From Pontibacter sp. Tf4 (GTDB lineage: Bacteria > Bacteroidota > Bacteroidia > Cytophagales > Hymenobacteraceae), in the NCBI RefSeq assembly GCF_014212495.1, contig NZ_JACKZC010000002.1, forward strand, positions 186,001-250,000: DNA of 64,000 nt. Reading direction: 5' to 3'. The notes beneath the pieces are model-generated. The model was not told the DNA's origin and did not search any database. It was given only the letters and a program-made list of their open reading frames with translations. Of the stretch, positions 8,381 to 18,137 are shown piece after piece. The translations under genes were made by a program, and so were the position numbers. The stretch's first letter is position 1; every line of letters begins with the position of its first letter.

Positions 8381-10078
8381 ATGGCATTTAACATGAAAAC
8401 AGTGCTGGCCCCGGCAGTAGCCCTGCTGCTGTGCGCACAGGTCAGCTTCGCCCAGACAGAGGATCTGCGCAAAGTAAGCACCGACCTGAAAGGGAAAATT
8501 ACCGAAGTACAGACGGCAAAGATCAAGTATCAGCAGCAGCTCAATTTTAAGGAGCCTTACCTGCTGCAGTACGAGTTTACCCAGACCGATGAAAAAGGCA
8601 AAGCGGTAACTTATATGTATGAGTTTAACATGGCTGACCTGGATCCTTATGCCGTGACAGAAGTGACGCAGAAAGATAAATTACTGGTAAAAGCCACGGT
8701 GCGTAATAATCAGAAGCTCATTAAAGTATACAAAGACCGCGAAGTGCAGCCATACGTGTCAAGTGTGGAACTGATAAGCAAGGATATTGACAATGCCCGC
8801 GCCCTGAAAGAGCTACTGAAAGCCGGTATACCAATGGCTGAAAAGCTGATGGAAAAGAAGCTGAAACTAACCACTTACGACGCGCAGGTAGACTGGCTGA
8901 CGCAGAACGTGAAGCCGGTTGAGCTGGGCGATAAAATTTACAAGCAGGCCTTTGCCAAAGGCGATCATGTCGGTACGATCCGTTTCCAGAACACGGAAGT
9001 AGACAAGCAGAAATCCGAAGACCATGTGTATACCTTTAACCTGGCCGATATCAACCCGAATTCCATCAAGTTCAAGATATCTGGTAACCAGTTTATAGTT
9101 GGCTTTGAGACCGTTCGCGATCAGAAAGTAGTGAAGTATACCAAAAACAGCGCACCCGGCAATTTTACAAACCAGGTAAGCGTGGTTGTAAACAACGTAG
9201 AGGATGCCCGCGACCTGAAAACAGTACTGAACCTTGTAATTCCGCAAGCACAGGAGAAAGTAAAAGCGGCTATGCCGGCTGTTGCCAATCAGCAGGAAGC
9301 CCTGAAACTGTTAAGCTCCTTCATAAAACCGGTAAAATATGGTGAACTTACAATTGAGCAAACTATAAATGCCGGCTGTGTTGCCACTTTGCAGCAGGTG
9401 AGCCAGACTGCAGGCAAAACAGAAAAGGAAGTGTACGAACTGAACCTGATGGACCTGAACGAAAACCTGCTGGATTACAGCATAAGTGGTCAGAAAATGA
9501 GCATCGAAGTAAAAGTGAAGGACAAAGCCAAACTGGTAAAATATAGCAAAGATGATGTCCTTAAATCATACAACGACGATGTAAAGATCTATACCGAAGA
9601 TGTGGAAGTGGCCCGACGCCTGGCGCACGTGCTGGGCAAAGCTATAGTTGGCTGCCGCGATAACTATAAGATGCAGTTCAGTGGCAAAGCCCCGGACAAG
9701 GTAAAGTGGCTGATCAGCAACATTGGTGAACTGAGCCTGGATGGCAAAACCGTTACGCAGAAGTTTGCTTTGGTTGATGCTGCCGATATCAATAAACTGA
9801 AGTATACGACTGTGGAGTCTGACAGCAAAAAGACTGTTGAAGAGATCTACGAATTTAACCTGACAGACATTAACCCGAAAAGTGTAAACTATAGTGTAAA
9901 AGGCACGTGGCTTTCGGTAACGATGGAAACCAACTTCAAGGATAAGATCATAAAGTATTACAAAGACGGTAAGATACAGGCCTACACCAACACGGTGGAG
10001 ATAAAACTGAACGATACCGAGAAAGCCCGTAACGTGATAGCTGCCCTGTCGGAGTCTATTACAGAGCTGAAGAAGTAA
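8381..10078 (+). CDS. Secreted/periplasmic protein of four related ~130-residue units, function unknown
   Basis: I do not recognise a named family. The N-terminus is a signal peptide (MKTVLAPAVALLLCAQVSFAQ; either the Met at 8381 or at 8393 could be used). The rest consists of four homologous units. Each contains a variant of YEFNLADINPNSIKFKISGN, then a 'KxxKYxKD' stretch, then V-EDARxLKxxL before a helical end. Examples of the core are YEFNMADLDPYAVTE, YTFNLADINPNSIKF, YELNLMDLNENLLDY and YEFNLTDINPKSVNY. No cysteine-rich, catalytic or membrane motif stands out. It is a single-gene unit ended by a strong terminator. It may be a periplasmic binding or structural protein, which is speculation. 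Confidence 0.75.
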   Translation: MAFNMKTVLAPAVALLLCAQVSFAQTEDLRKVSTDLKGKITEVQTAKIKYQQQLNFKEPYLLQYEFTQTDEKGKAVTYMYEFNMADLDPYAVTEVTQKDKLLVKATVRNNQKLIKVYKDREVQPYVSSVELISKDIDNARALKELLKAGIPMAEKLMEKKLKLTTYDAQVDWLTQNVKPVELGDKIYKQAFAKGDHVGTIRFQNTEVDKQKSEDHVYTFNLADINPNSIKFKISGNQFIVGFETVRDQKVVKYTKNSAPGNFTNQVSVVVNNVEDARDLKTVLNLVIPQAQEKVKAAMPAVANQQEALKLLSSFIKPVKYGELTIEQTINAGCVATLQQVSQTAGKTEKEVYELNLMDLNENLLDYSISGQKMSIEVKVKDKAKLVKYSKDDVLKSYNDDVKIYTEDVEVARRLAHVLGKAIVGCRDNYKMQFSGKAPDKVKWLISNIGELSLDGKTVTQKFALVDAADINKLKYTTVESDSKKTVEEIYEFNLTDINPKSVNYSVKGTWLSVTMETNFKDKIIKYYKDGKIQAYTNTVEIKLNDTEKARNVIAALSESITELKK

Positions 10079-10097
10079 AACGATAGTTTATAGTTGT

Positions 10098-10124
10098 AAA
10101 GCCCGGGAAATCCCGGGCTTTTTG
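10098..10124 (+). terminator. Terminator after the four-unit protein
   Basis: AAAGCCCGGG (10098-10107), loop AAAT, then CCCGGGCTTT and further Ts. The stem is perfect. Confidence 0.93.
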
Positions 10125-10224
10125 TTTTGAAGGCTATAACTATAGTTTGCGCTAATTTTTCGAGTCGGATCAGAAATAGCGGCCGAAGAGGCTGGTTTAT
10201 ACTTCCACTTTCGGGCTTTAGTCT

Positions 10225-10232
10225 TAAATTTG
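10225..10232 (+). promoter_or_regulatory. -7 element of the holA promoter
   Basis: TAAATTTG matches TAnnTTTG, 23 nt before the holA ATG. The -33 element is weak. Confidence 0.5.
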
Positions 10233-10255
10233 TGTAGTTAACGATTCCCTACGTA

Positions 10256-11302
10256 ATGGCCCACACCCCCGAAGGCATATTAGAACAGCTTCAGAAACGC
10301 AACTTTGCTCCTGTGTATTTTTTGCAGGGCGAGGAACCATACTATATTGATCTGATCTCGGATTATATAGAACAGCACGCCCTGCAGGAGCATGAAAAAG
10401 GCTTTAACCAGGTAGTGATTTATGGAAAGGATGTGGATGTGGCAACGGTACTGCTGCAGGCAAAGCGTTTCCCAATGATGGCTGAACGCTCGGTGGTGAT
10501 CGTAAAGGAAGCCCAAAGCATACAAGACATTGACAAGGAAGATGGTGCAAAGCAGCTCGAAGCCTACCTGAGCAATCCGCTGCCGTCCACCATACTGGTG
10601 TTTGCCTACAAACATAAAACGCTGGATGGCCGCAAGTCGCTCTCTAAAGCCTTCGCACAGCATGCGGTCATGCTGACTACTAAAAAGCTTTGGGAAAACC
10701 AGGTGCCGGCCTGGGTAACAAATTACCTCAAGAGCAAAGGTATAAAAGCCACACCACAGGCAGTACAGCAGCTAAGCGAGTTTATCGGTTCCGACCTGAG
10801 CCGCCTTGCCAACGAAATAGACAAGCTGTTGCTTAACCTAAAGCCCGGGCAAACGATAGATGAGCGTGTGGTGCTGGAGAATGTAGGCATCAGTAAGGAG
10901 TATAATATTTTTGAACTGCAGGCTGCCCTTATTGCCCAGGATGCCCTGAAAGCGAACCGGATCATTAACTACTTTGAGGCAAATCCGAAAAATAACCCGG
11001 TTATCCCTAACATTGGAATGTTGTTTTCGTTCTTTTCGAAGCTTTTGAGCCTGCATGGTGCCGCTGATAAATCGGATGCCGGGCTGAAGAAGTTATTGGG
11101 GCAACAGGCCTGGAAACTGAAAGAATACCAGCATGCCATGCGCCTTTACCCGATAAACCGCGTAGCAGACATTGTGCATTACATCCGTGAAGCTGACCTA
11201 CAGTCGAAAGGCATAACCGGAGGCGACATGAGTGAGGCGGATATTATGCGGGAACTGGTGTTTAAAATACTGCACCCGGTGCCGCGAAACCTGGTGGTTT
11301 AA
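10256..11302 (+). CDS. holA: DNA polymerase III subunit delta HolA
   Basis: The delta subunit opens the beta clamp within the clamp-loader complex. The N-terminal APVYFLQGEEPYYIDLISDYI and VVIVKEAQ are typical of the AAA-like domain 1, though without an active Walker site as is normal for delta. Later come the 'LSNPLPSTILVFAYKHKTLDGRKSL' region and the helical FIGSDLSRLANEIDKLLL before the collar domain. The length of 348 residues is normal. It is monocistronic, and no holB or replication gene lies alongside. Confidence 0.92.
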   Translation: MAHTPEGILEQLQKRNFAPVYFLQGEEPYYIDLISDYIEQHALQEHEKGFNQVVIYGKDVDVATVLLQAKRFPMMAERSVVIVKEAQSIQDIDKEDGAKQLEAYLSNPLPSTILVFAYKHKTLDGRKSLSKAFAQHAVMLTTKKLWENQVPAWVTNYLKSKGIKATPQAVQQLSEFIGSDLSRLANEIDKLLLNLKPGQTIDERVVLENVGISKEYNIFELQAALIAQDALKANRIINYFEANPKNNPVIPNIGMLFSFFSKLLSLHGAADKSDAGLKKLLGQQAWKLKEYQHAMRLYPINRVADIVHYIREADLQSKGITGGDMSEADIMRELVFKILHPVPRNLVV

Positions 11303-11419
11303 ATTTAAAAACCGGTACAATATTTTTGTCCCTATCGCATTATATATAGGTGTAACTATGTTTTGCCGGGCAAATGGCGGCGCAAAAGGTTAAAACCGGG
11401 GACGCTTGTCAAAAATTAT

Positions 11420-11427
11420 TAACTTTG
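11420..11427 (+). promoter_or_regulatory. -7 element upstream of the TPR/Ton cluster
   Basis: TAACTTTG matches TAnnTTTG, ~90 nt before the TPR gene ATG. A second candidate, TATTTTTG, is at 11321-11328. Neither has a convincing -33. Confidence 0.4.
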
Positions 11428-11518
11428 AATGAAGTGGCTGATGCAGAAAGGCCATTTATATATCAGGAATAAAGAAACGAATAAGCCTGGCGCTGCCGGG
11501 CCGGTTTAGGAACATACT

Positions 11519-14500
11519 ATGAAGATAGCGTACAAAATTGCATTGGCGTCGGTACTGGCGGGTGGCTCACATGTGGTAGCAGCCCAGCATACACAGATAT
11601 TTACTGCCAAAGACAAGTACTTTCATGAAGGGCTTGAACTTTTTGACCGTGCCAAGTATGGCGCCGCCCAGGAAGCCTTCCGAAAATATATTGAGCTGAT
11701 TGGCGACAATGCCAAAACGGCTGATGCGCAGTATTATTACGCCCTGAGCGGACTGTACCTGCTGCACCCCGATGCCGAACAGCTGATCCTTAACTTTGCC
11801 AAAAACTACCCGGCGCACCCTAAAACGGCACTCGCCAACTATGAGTTGGGATTATACTACTTCGATCAGAAGGACTATAAGAAATCTGTAGAGTACCTGA
11901 AGCTGGCGCCAGCGCACCTGTTAAGCATAAAGCAGAACAAAGAGCTGGAATTTAAGTTAGGCTATTCTTATTTCGCTACCAAAGATTTTGCTAACGCCAA
12001 AACCTATTTTGATAAGAACAAGACCAACGGCTTCCGCGAAGATGCCCACCGTTTTGCCTATGCCTCTAACTACTACGCAGGTTATATATCGTACCGCAAC
12101 GGCGACTATGCTGCCGCCAAAGCAGATCTTAAAATAGCTGAGCAGAACGAGGCGTATGCCCAGATCGTGCCTTACATGATCACGGAGATTCTGTACAAGG
12201 AAAATGATGTGTATGAAGTGATCCGTTATGGTGAAGCTTCGCTGGCACGTACACCTAAAGTACAGCAGGCAGATGAGATTGCCTTACTGGTAGGTGACGC
12301 TTATTACCAGCGCGGCGATTATAAAACGGCGGATAAATACTTTACCCAGTATGCGCAGGGCAAGAAAACGCTGGAGCCCGTGGTACAATACAAGATCGGC
12401 TACACCAACTATAAGAACGGCAACTATAAGGACGCTATCTCGAACCTGAAAGCGGTAGCGCTTAAGAAAGATGCCCTGGGCCAGAGCGCGGCGTACTATT
12501 TAGGTTTAAGCTACCTGCGCGAGAACAACAAGCAGTTTGCCCTTACAGCTTTTGATCAGGCACGCAAAAACAACCACGACAAGGATATAACGGAAGCATC
12601 TACCCTGAAATACGCACAGGTAAACTATGAGCTTGGAAATTTCCGGGAAGTGATCAATTCCCTGTCAACGTTTGCCAACGATTACCCGAATTCTGACCAG
12701 CTTACCGTTGCCGATGACCTGCTGAGCGAAGCTTATTTCAGTTCAAACAACTACCCGGAAGCGATCCGCCACATTGAGAGCATGCCGAAGAAGAGCTGGA
12801 AGATTTTACAGACCTACCAGCGTGTAACTTACCTGCATGGGGTTAACCTGTTTAATGAGGCCAAGTTTCCGGCAGCCGTTGCCATGCTCGATAAGTCGTT
12901 GCAGTACCCGTATGACAAGGAAGTAACAGCAGCCAGCCATTTTGTGAAAGGAGAGGCGTATTCGGTGGGACAGCGCTACCAGGATGCTATTAACTCCTAT
13001 GCCGCTGTTTTCCGCAATACATCTGCCGGCAAGTCTGATTATTACCTGAAGTCGCGCTACGGTATTGGCTATGCCTATTACAACACCAAGCAGTACGACA
13101 AAGCACTGCCGCATTTTAAAGCATTTGTAGACGGCACCAACACCAGCAACCCGAACCACTACGACGCTATGCTGCGCCTGGCTGACCTGTATTATGTAAG
13201 CAAGAACTATAGCCAGGCCCAGCAACTATACAACAAGGTAATTGCCTCTAACTCACCGGATAAAGATTATGCTTACTTCCAGCGTGGAGTAATTGCAGGT
13301 ATCACGGGTAATAAGGAGCAGGCCGAGCAAAGTCTGAAGTCAGTTATAAACGAGTTCCCAAGCTCGCGCTATGCCGATGATGCCCTGTACCAGGCCGCTA
13401 TTCTTGACTTTGAAGCAGGTAACTATGCACCGGCCGTACAAGGCTTTACCACACTCATCAATGCAAACACCAACAGCAAGCTGATCCCGAATGCCCTGCA
13501 CAAGCGTGGCCAGGCTTATGCCAACCAGGGGCGCCACAACGAGGCTATTCAGGATTACAAGCGTGTGCTGGATGAGTACCCAACTTCAAAAATAGCCAGT
13601 GGTGCACTCTATAGTTTGCAGGAGTCGCTGGCAGCCCAGAACCGCAGCGAGGAGTTTGATGCGTACCTGGCCAAATACAAAACCAACAACCCGGAAAGCA
13701 ACGCCCTCGAAAGTATAGAATTTGAAGCTGCTAAAACGCTTTACTTCAATGAAAAATACCAGCAGGCTGCGGTTAAACTGGAGGCTTATTTAACAGCATA
13801 TCCGAAGAGCCCGTTTGTGTTCGATGCCCGCTACTTCCTGGCTGATTCGTACCTGCGCAACGGCGAAACCCAGCGGGGCCTGCAGCGCATGAAAGAGGTG
13901 GTGGCCGAGAACAAATCGGAGTACCTGAACCGTGCCATACAACGCATCGCTGACCTTGAGTTTGAAACTAAGAACTATAGCGAAGCCATTAAATACTATA
14001 GCCGCCTGCGCGATGTGGCCGCCAACCGAAAAGAGCAGCAAAATGCCCTTACCGGTCTGATGATGAGCTACTATAACACCAACGACTATGCCGGTAGCAA
14101 GCGCATTGCAGCCGAGTTGATCAGCCAGGGAAATGCTGCCCTGAATGCGTATAACACAGCTATGCTGTACCGCGGCAAGTCAACTTATGCGCAGGGCGAC
14201 ATGGCGCAGGCCCTGAAAGAACTGCGCGAAGCATCTGCCGCCGCTGCCGACGTACATGGTGCCGAAGCACAGTATTTAGTTGCCGAGATCCTGTACAAGC
14301 AGAAGAAGTACAAAGAGTCGCTCGACGAGGCATTTGCCTTTAATAACAAGTTCTCGAACCACGATTACTGGCTGGGCAAGACCTTCCTGTTGATTGCAGA
14401 CAACTATGTGGCGCAGAACGAACTGTTCCAGGCCAAGGCAACCCTGAACTCAATTATCGAGGGCTCGCCGGTGGAGGAAATTGTAGCGGAAGCGAAGCAG

Positions 14501-14566
14501 AAACTGGAGAAACTGAACGGTGGAAGCGGAACAGGAGCAGACAGCACCCGCCAGGAACAGAAGTAA
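11519..14566 (+). CDS. Large secreted tetratricopeptide-repeat protein
   Basis: A 1015-residue protein with a signal peptide (to ~residue 22, VVAAQ) and TPR-like helical hairpins along its whole length. Repeated signatures are 'YxLGLxYxxxxxYxxAxxxF', for example ANYELGLYYFDQKDYKKSV and DALYQAAILDFEAGNYAPAV. TPR arrays bind proteins, and a periplasmic one next to exbB/exbD/tonB and a barrel gene suggests an envelope scaffold. The C-terminus is short and Gly/Ser/Thr-rich (NGGSGTGADSTRQEQK). The next gene starts 30 nt downstream, so an operon is likely. YbgF/BamD-like TPR proteins are distant analogues, but the length here is much greater. Confidence 0.85.
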   Translation: MKIAYKIALASVLAGGSHVVAAQHTQIFTAKDKYFHEGLELFDRAKYGAAQEAFRKYIELIGDNAKTADAQYYYALSGLYLLHPDAEQLILNFAKNYPAHPKTALANYELGLYYFDQKDYKKSVEYLKLAPAHLLSIKQNKELEFKLGYSYFATKDFANAKTYFDKNKTNGFREDAHRFAYASNYYAGYISYRNGDYAAAKADLKIAEQNEAYAQIVPYMITEILYKENDVYEVIRYGEASLARTPKVQQADEIALLVGDAYYQRGDYKTADKYFTQYAQGKKTLEPVVQYKIGYTNYKNGNYKDAISNLKAVALKKDALGQSAAYYLGLSYLRENNKQFALTAFDQARKNNHDKDITEASTLKYAQVNYELGNFREVINSLSTFANDYPNSDQLTVADDLLSEAYFSSNNYPEAIRHIESMPKKSWKILQTYQRVTYLHGVNLFNEAKFPAAVAMLDKSLQYPYDKEVTAASHFVKGEAYSVGQRYQDAINSYAAVFRNTSAGKSDYYLKSRYGIGYAYYNTKQYDKALPHFKAFVDGTNTSNPNHYDAMLRLADLYYVSKNYSQAQQLYNKVIASNSPDKDYAYFQRGVIAGITGNKEQAEQSLKSVINEFPSSRYADDALYQAAILDFEAGNYAPAVQGFTTLINANTNSKLIPNALHKRGQAYANQGRHNEAIQDYKRVLDEYPTSKIASGALYSLQESLAAQNRSEEFDAYLAKYKTNNPESNALESIEFEAAKTLYFNEKYQQAAVKLEAYLTAYPKSPFVFDARYFLADSYLRNGETQRGLQRMKEVVAENKSEYLNRAIQRIADLEFETKNYSEAIKYYSRLRDVAANRKEQQNALTGLMMSYYNTNDYAGSKRIAAELISQGNAALNAYNTAMLYRGKSTYAQGDMAQALKELREASAAAADVHGAEAQYLVAEILYKQKKYKESLDEAFAFNNKFSNHDYWLGKTFLLIADNYVAQNELFQAKATLNSIIEGSPVEEIVAEAKQKLEKLNGGSGTGADSTRQEQK

Positions 14567-14596
14567 CATACAGTATAACAGCAGAGAAGCATCAAG

Positions 14597-16285
14597 ATGA
14601 AAAAGAATATAAGAAAAGCATCGCTGGCCATTGTGTTGTGTGTTGGCTACGCATTTATGAACCCAACGCTGGCGCAGAACAACGGCTGGGGCGAAGGAGC
14701 CAAGCTGGAAGATGCCGAAGTAGTAGTTGAGAAGAACCGTGTGATAGAATTGCCGAACGCTGCCCGTAACTTCGAAAAGTTCAGGGTGGAGCCGCCAGCA
14801 GTGGCTGACCGCAATGTGCGTTACCGGTTCGAGGATTACCGCTTGCCATCGCAGGACATTGAGCTGCAGATGCGCGTGTTAACTATAAAACAGGACGAGC
14901 TGACCAAACTATATGGTAACTACCTGAAAGCCGGCTTTGGTAACTATGGCACTGCCTACTTGAAAGGCTATTTCCATAACAAGCGCTCCGAAACAGCATC
15001 TTATGGCGCCAACGTGAGCCATGTAAGTTCAGCGCGCGGTCCGGAAGTGAAAGGGCAGTCGGCGGTAGCAAACAGCAGCATCAGCGCCCATGCCGAGCGT
15101 TACCTGCCCGGTTTTACCATTGGCGGCCGTCTGGGCTATGAGCGTGATAAGTATCATTTCTATGGGTATGCGCCGAGCCTGATGGATGAAGTGGATAAGG
15201 ACACAACCAAGCAGATCTTCAACCGCATCCATGCCAACGGGTACATTCATAACCAGACATCCAACTCGCCGCTGCTGTATAAGGCAGGCGTTAAGCTGAA
15301 CTACCTGAACGACCGCTACAACCTGAGCGAAGCCAACATTGCCTTAAACCTGAACTCGGAATATACCATTGATGAGATCTCTGGCTTTAAAGTTGATGCC
15401 GACCTGTCGTTTGTGCAGCACAAGGACTCAAGCAGCGTGTCGCGTACCTTCTTTAAACTGAACCCAAGCTACGAGCGCCAGTTTGGTGCTGCGCGGGTAA
15501 CTATAGGCGCTAACGTGGCCTATACCGGCGACGAAGTGAACGATGCCCGCCAGTTCAATATCTATCCGCAGTTCAGAGTTGGAGTAGAGCCGATAAAAGA
15601 TAACCTGCTGTTATACGCTGGTTTAGGTGGCGATCTGCAAAGAGTTACTTTATATGAACTGACCAAAGAGAACCCCTGGATAAATGAGAAGGTTGAGGTG
15701 GCCGATATCAACAAAGGGCTGGAGATTTACGGTGGTTTTTCGGCTAACCTGTCTAACTACGTGCACCTGACAGGCCGTGTGGCGTACCAGAATTTCCGCA
15801 ACCTGTACTTCTATAACAACGCCGCCTCCGACTCCACTAAATTCGACCTGGTGTATGACGATGGCGTAACAAATGTTTTAAATATTTATGGTGAGGCTGT
15901 TTTTGATTACATCGATGAAGTTCGCCTTGGTTTAAAGCTTGATTATAACTCGTATAACACAGCCAGTTTAGACCATCCCTTTCATCGTCCGGAGCTGATG
16001 GCGAGTGTTTTTGGTACCTACAACTTCTACGACAAGATTCTCTTTAATTCAGAACTTTACTATATTGGGAGTTCTTTCGGACGCATTTACAGACCAGATG
16101 GTACGTTTGTGACCAGGGAGACCGATAACATTATAGACCTGAATTTAAAAGCGGACTATAAGTTTACAAGTACCTTTACTGTTTTCCTGATGGCTAATAA
16201 TTTACTTGGGAAGAAATACGAAAGGTTTGTAAATTACCCCGTGAAAAGTATAAACCTGATAGGTGGAGTTACCTATTCATTTTAA
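14597..16285 (+). CDS. Outer-membrane beta-barrel protein (TonB-receptor-like, no plug)
   Basis: A 562-residue protein with an N-terminal signal peptide (to ~residue 27, TLAQ) and alternating hydrophobic/polar strands typical of an outer-membrane barrel. It ends in an aromatic residue (NLIGGVTYSF), the usual BAM recognition signal. The last strands (DYKFTSTFTVFLMANNLLGKKYERF) resemble the C-terminal barrel of TonB-dependent receptors. No CarboxypepD_reg or plug domain is present and the length is short. It sits between the TPR gene and the HU/SPOR gene with gaps of 30 and 7 nt. The substrate is unknown. It probably works with the TPR protein and the downstream Ton motor. Confidence 0.8.
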   Translation: MKKNIRKASLAIVLCVGYAFMNPTLAQNNGWGEGAKLEDAEVVVEKNRVIELPNAARNFEKFRVEPPAVADRNVRYRFEDYRLPSQDIELQMRVLTIKQDELTKLYGNYLKAGFGNYGTAYLKGYFHNKRSETASYGANVSHVSSARGPEVKGQSAVANSSISAHAERYLPGFTIGGRLGYERDKYHFYGYAPSLMDEVDKDTTKQIFNRIHANGYIHNQTSNSPLLYKAGVKLNYLNDRYNLSEANIALNLNSEYTIDEISGFKVDADLSFVQHKDSSSVSRTFFKLNPSYERQFGAARVTIGANVAYTGDEVNDARQFNIYPQFRVGVEPIKDNLLLYAGLGGDLQRVTLYELTKENPWINEKVEVADINKGLEIYGGFSANLSNYVHLTGRVAYQNFRNLYFYNNAASDSTKFDLVYDDGVTNVLNIYGEAVFDYIDEVRLGLKLDYNSYNTASLDHPFHRPELMASVFGTYNFYDKILFNSELYYIGSSFGRIYRPDGTFVTRETDNIIDLNLKADYKFTSTFTVFLMANNLLGKKYERFVNYPVKSINLIGGVTYSF

Positions 16286-16292
16286 GTAGCCT

Positions 16293-17423
16293 ATGGTTGC
16301 AAAGCACATCAAGAACCTGCTCTATGACCACGACTGTGTCATTATTCCCGGCTTTGGCGGCCTGATAACCCGCTATGTGCCGGCAGTAGTGCACCCGGTT
16401 AAACACACCATTGCCCCGCCATCCAAACGAATAGCTTTCAACGAAAAGCTAATCCTGACGGACGGGTTGCTGATTAACACGATTGCATACCACAACGGAA
16501 TTACAGCAGCCGAAGCGCAGCAGATGGTAGTTGCTTTTGTAACCCAGGCCAACGACAAACTGAAAACCGATAATCGCTTTGAGCTGAGCGATATTGGCGT
16601 TTTCCGGTACAATGCTGAGCAGCGACTGGAATTTGAATACAAAGCAGGCGAGAACCTGTTGGAGGCAAGCTTTGGCCTGCCCGAGATCACGGCAAGACCT
16701 GTAAGGCATGAGGAGCCGGCTGTGCTGCGCACCCTGCAGAAGAACCGTGAACAGGAGAAACTACAACAGGGCAGCAAATTTAAGCGCCGTATGCGCCGGG
16801 TTTACAGCACGGCTGCCGGCCTGGTAATTGCAGGTCTTACCGGTTCCGCGCTTTACCTGTTATCCATACAGACAGACTATAACCTGAGCAGCCTGAACCC
16901 GATTGCGCAGTTTGCCAATACAGAAAAGCAGGTTACTGCAGGGCAACAAACGTTTAACTATACGCCGGTTTCGGAAGCAGAGCGCCTTGCCGCTTACCAG
17001 CAATTACTGCCGGCAGCAGGTATGGTAGTTGCATCAGAAGAAGCACCTATAGTTGTAGTATCCGAAATAAACACACCTGCCGAAGAAACAGTTGTTGAAA
17101 GTGTTGCTTCTGATAGTGATATGGAAGTTTCAGTAGATCAGGAAACTATAGTTGAAGAACCAGCTGAGCCAGTACTGACAATTACTGAAAGAACCGGCCG
17201 CTTTTATATCATAAACGGGGGCTATTCGCGTTTAGCCAATGCTGAAACCAGCCGTGATGCTGTCAGAGAAAAAGGCCACGATGGAAAAGTACTGACGCCT
17301 CTGAAAGGCAGCCGTCTTTTCCGCGTTTCGGTTGCTGATTTTGCTACTGCCGAGGAAGCACAGGCAGCCATAAACACTTACAGAAAAACATACGGAGATT
17401 CAATCTGGGTACTTAACAATTAA
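16293..17423 (+). CDS. HU-CCDC81 / SPOR domain membrane protein
   Basis: The N-terminal ~120 residues (VAKHIKNLLYDHDCVIIPGFGGLI; FNEKLILTDGLLINTI) form the HU-CCDC81 DNA-binding-like domain found in Bacteroidetes. A single transmembrane helix lies at ~175-195 (AAGLVIAGLTGSALYLLSI). An acidic linker follows, then a C-terminal SPOR domain (GRFYIINGGYSRLANAETSR...), which binds denuded peptidoglycan at division septa. Topology is therefore cytoplasmic HU domain, membrane, periplasmic SPOR. The product could link chromosome or cytoplasm to the septal wall. That is inference from domains. exbB starts 1 nt after its stop, so translational coupling is likely. Confidence 0.85.
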   Translation: MVAKHIKNLLYDHDCVIIPGFGGLITRYVPAVVHPVKHTIAPPSKRIAFNEKLILTDGLLINTIAYHNGITAAEAQQMVVAFVTQANDKLKTDNRFELSDIGVFRYNAEQRLEFEYKAGENLLEASFGLPEITARPVRHEEPAVLRTLQKNREQEKLQQGSKFKRRMRRVYSTAAGLVIAGLTGSALYLLSIQTDYNLSSLNPIAQFANTEKQVTAGQQTFNYTPVSEAERLAAYQQLLPAAGMVVASEEAPIVVVSEINTPAEETVVESVASDSDMEVSVDQETIVEEPAEPVLTITERTGRFYIINGGYSRLANAETSRDAVREKGHDGKVLTPLKGSRLFRVSVADFATAEEAQAAINTYRKTYGDSIWVLNN

Positions 17424-17424
17424 T

Positions 17425-18135
17425 ATGACATCACTCTTTTTACAAATTACGACGGGTGCACCTGCCGATACGGCAATTGCTATGGCAGATGGTGCCAATG
17501 CAGCAGCCGATACCTCTGTTTCATTAATTGACCTGGCACTGGCCGGTGGCTGGGCTATGTATCCGCTGGCATTACTGTCGCTGGCAGCAGTTTATATTTT
17601 TGTGGAGCGCTACCTGACCATTAAGAAAGCCGCCAAAAACCCGGAAGGTTTTAACGACCGCATCAAAAGCATGGTATTGGCAGGTGATATAAACGGTGCT
17701 AAAATGCTGTGCGCCCAGACAAATACGCCGGTATCCAGAATGCTTTCCAAAGGTATCAGCCGCATCGGTAACCCATTGAAGAACATCGAGACATCTATTG
17801 AGAACGTAGGTAAGATCGAGATCAGTCGCCTGGAGCGTAACCTGGCTGGTTTGGCAACTATAGCAGGTGCTGCCCCAATGCTTGGCTTCCTTGGTACCGT
17901 AACCGGTATGATCCAGGCTTTTATTGCTATTGCACAGGCCGAAGGCTCTATCAGCCCGCAATTACTTTCTGGTGGTATTTACCAGGCTATGGTTACCACA
18001 GCTGCCGGTCTTATAATTGGCTTGCCTGCTTATGTAGGCTATAACTACCTGGTGGGCCGTATCGATAACATTGTACACTCCATGGAATATTCGTCTATTG
18101 AATTCCTTGATCTGTTACAGGAACCACAACTATAA
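17425..18135 (+). CDS. exbB: ExbB / MotA-TolQ family proton channel
   Basis: Inner-membrane motor subunit that with ExbD uses the proton gradient to energise TonB. The 236 residues include a first TM helix near 40-62 (GWAMYPLALLSLAAVYIFVERYL), a long cytoplasmic loop, and two helices (LATIAGAAPMLGFLGTVTGMIQAF and MVTTAAGLIIGLPAYVGYNYLV) that carry the conserved ExbB/TolQ signature. It starts 1 nt after the HU/SPOR gene and exbD follows 2 nt after its stop. The stop codon is inside a CTATAA motif copy. TolQ is the main alternative. The TonB-type partner downstream favours ExbB. Confidence 0.9.
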   Translation: MTSLFLQITTGAPADTAIAMADGANAAADTSVSLIDLALAGGWAMYPLALLSLAAVYIFVERYLTIKKAAKNPEGFNDRIKSMVLAGDINGAKMLCAQTNTPVSRMLSKGISRIGNPLKNIETSIENVGKIEISRLERNLAGLATIAGAAPMLGFLGTVTGMIQAFIAIAQAEGSISPQLLSGGIYQAMVTTAAGLIIGLPAYVGYNYLVGRIDNIVHSMEYSSIEFLDLLQEPQL

Positions 18136-18137
18136 GC

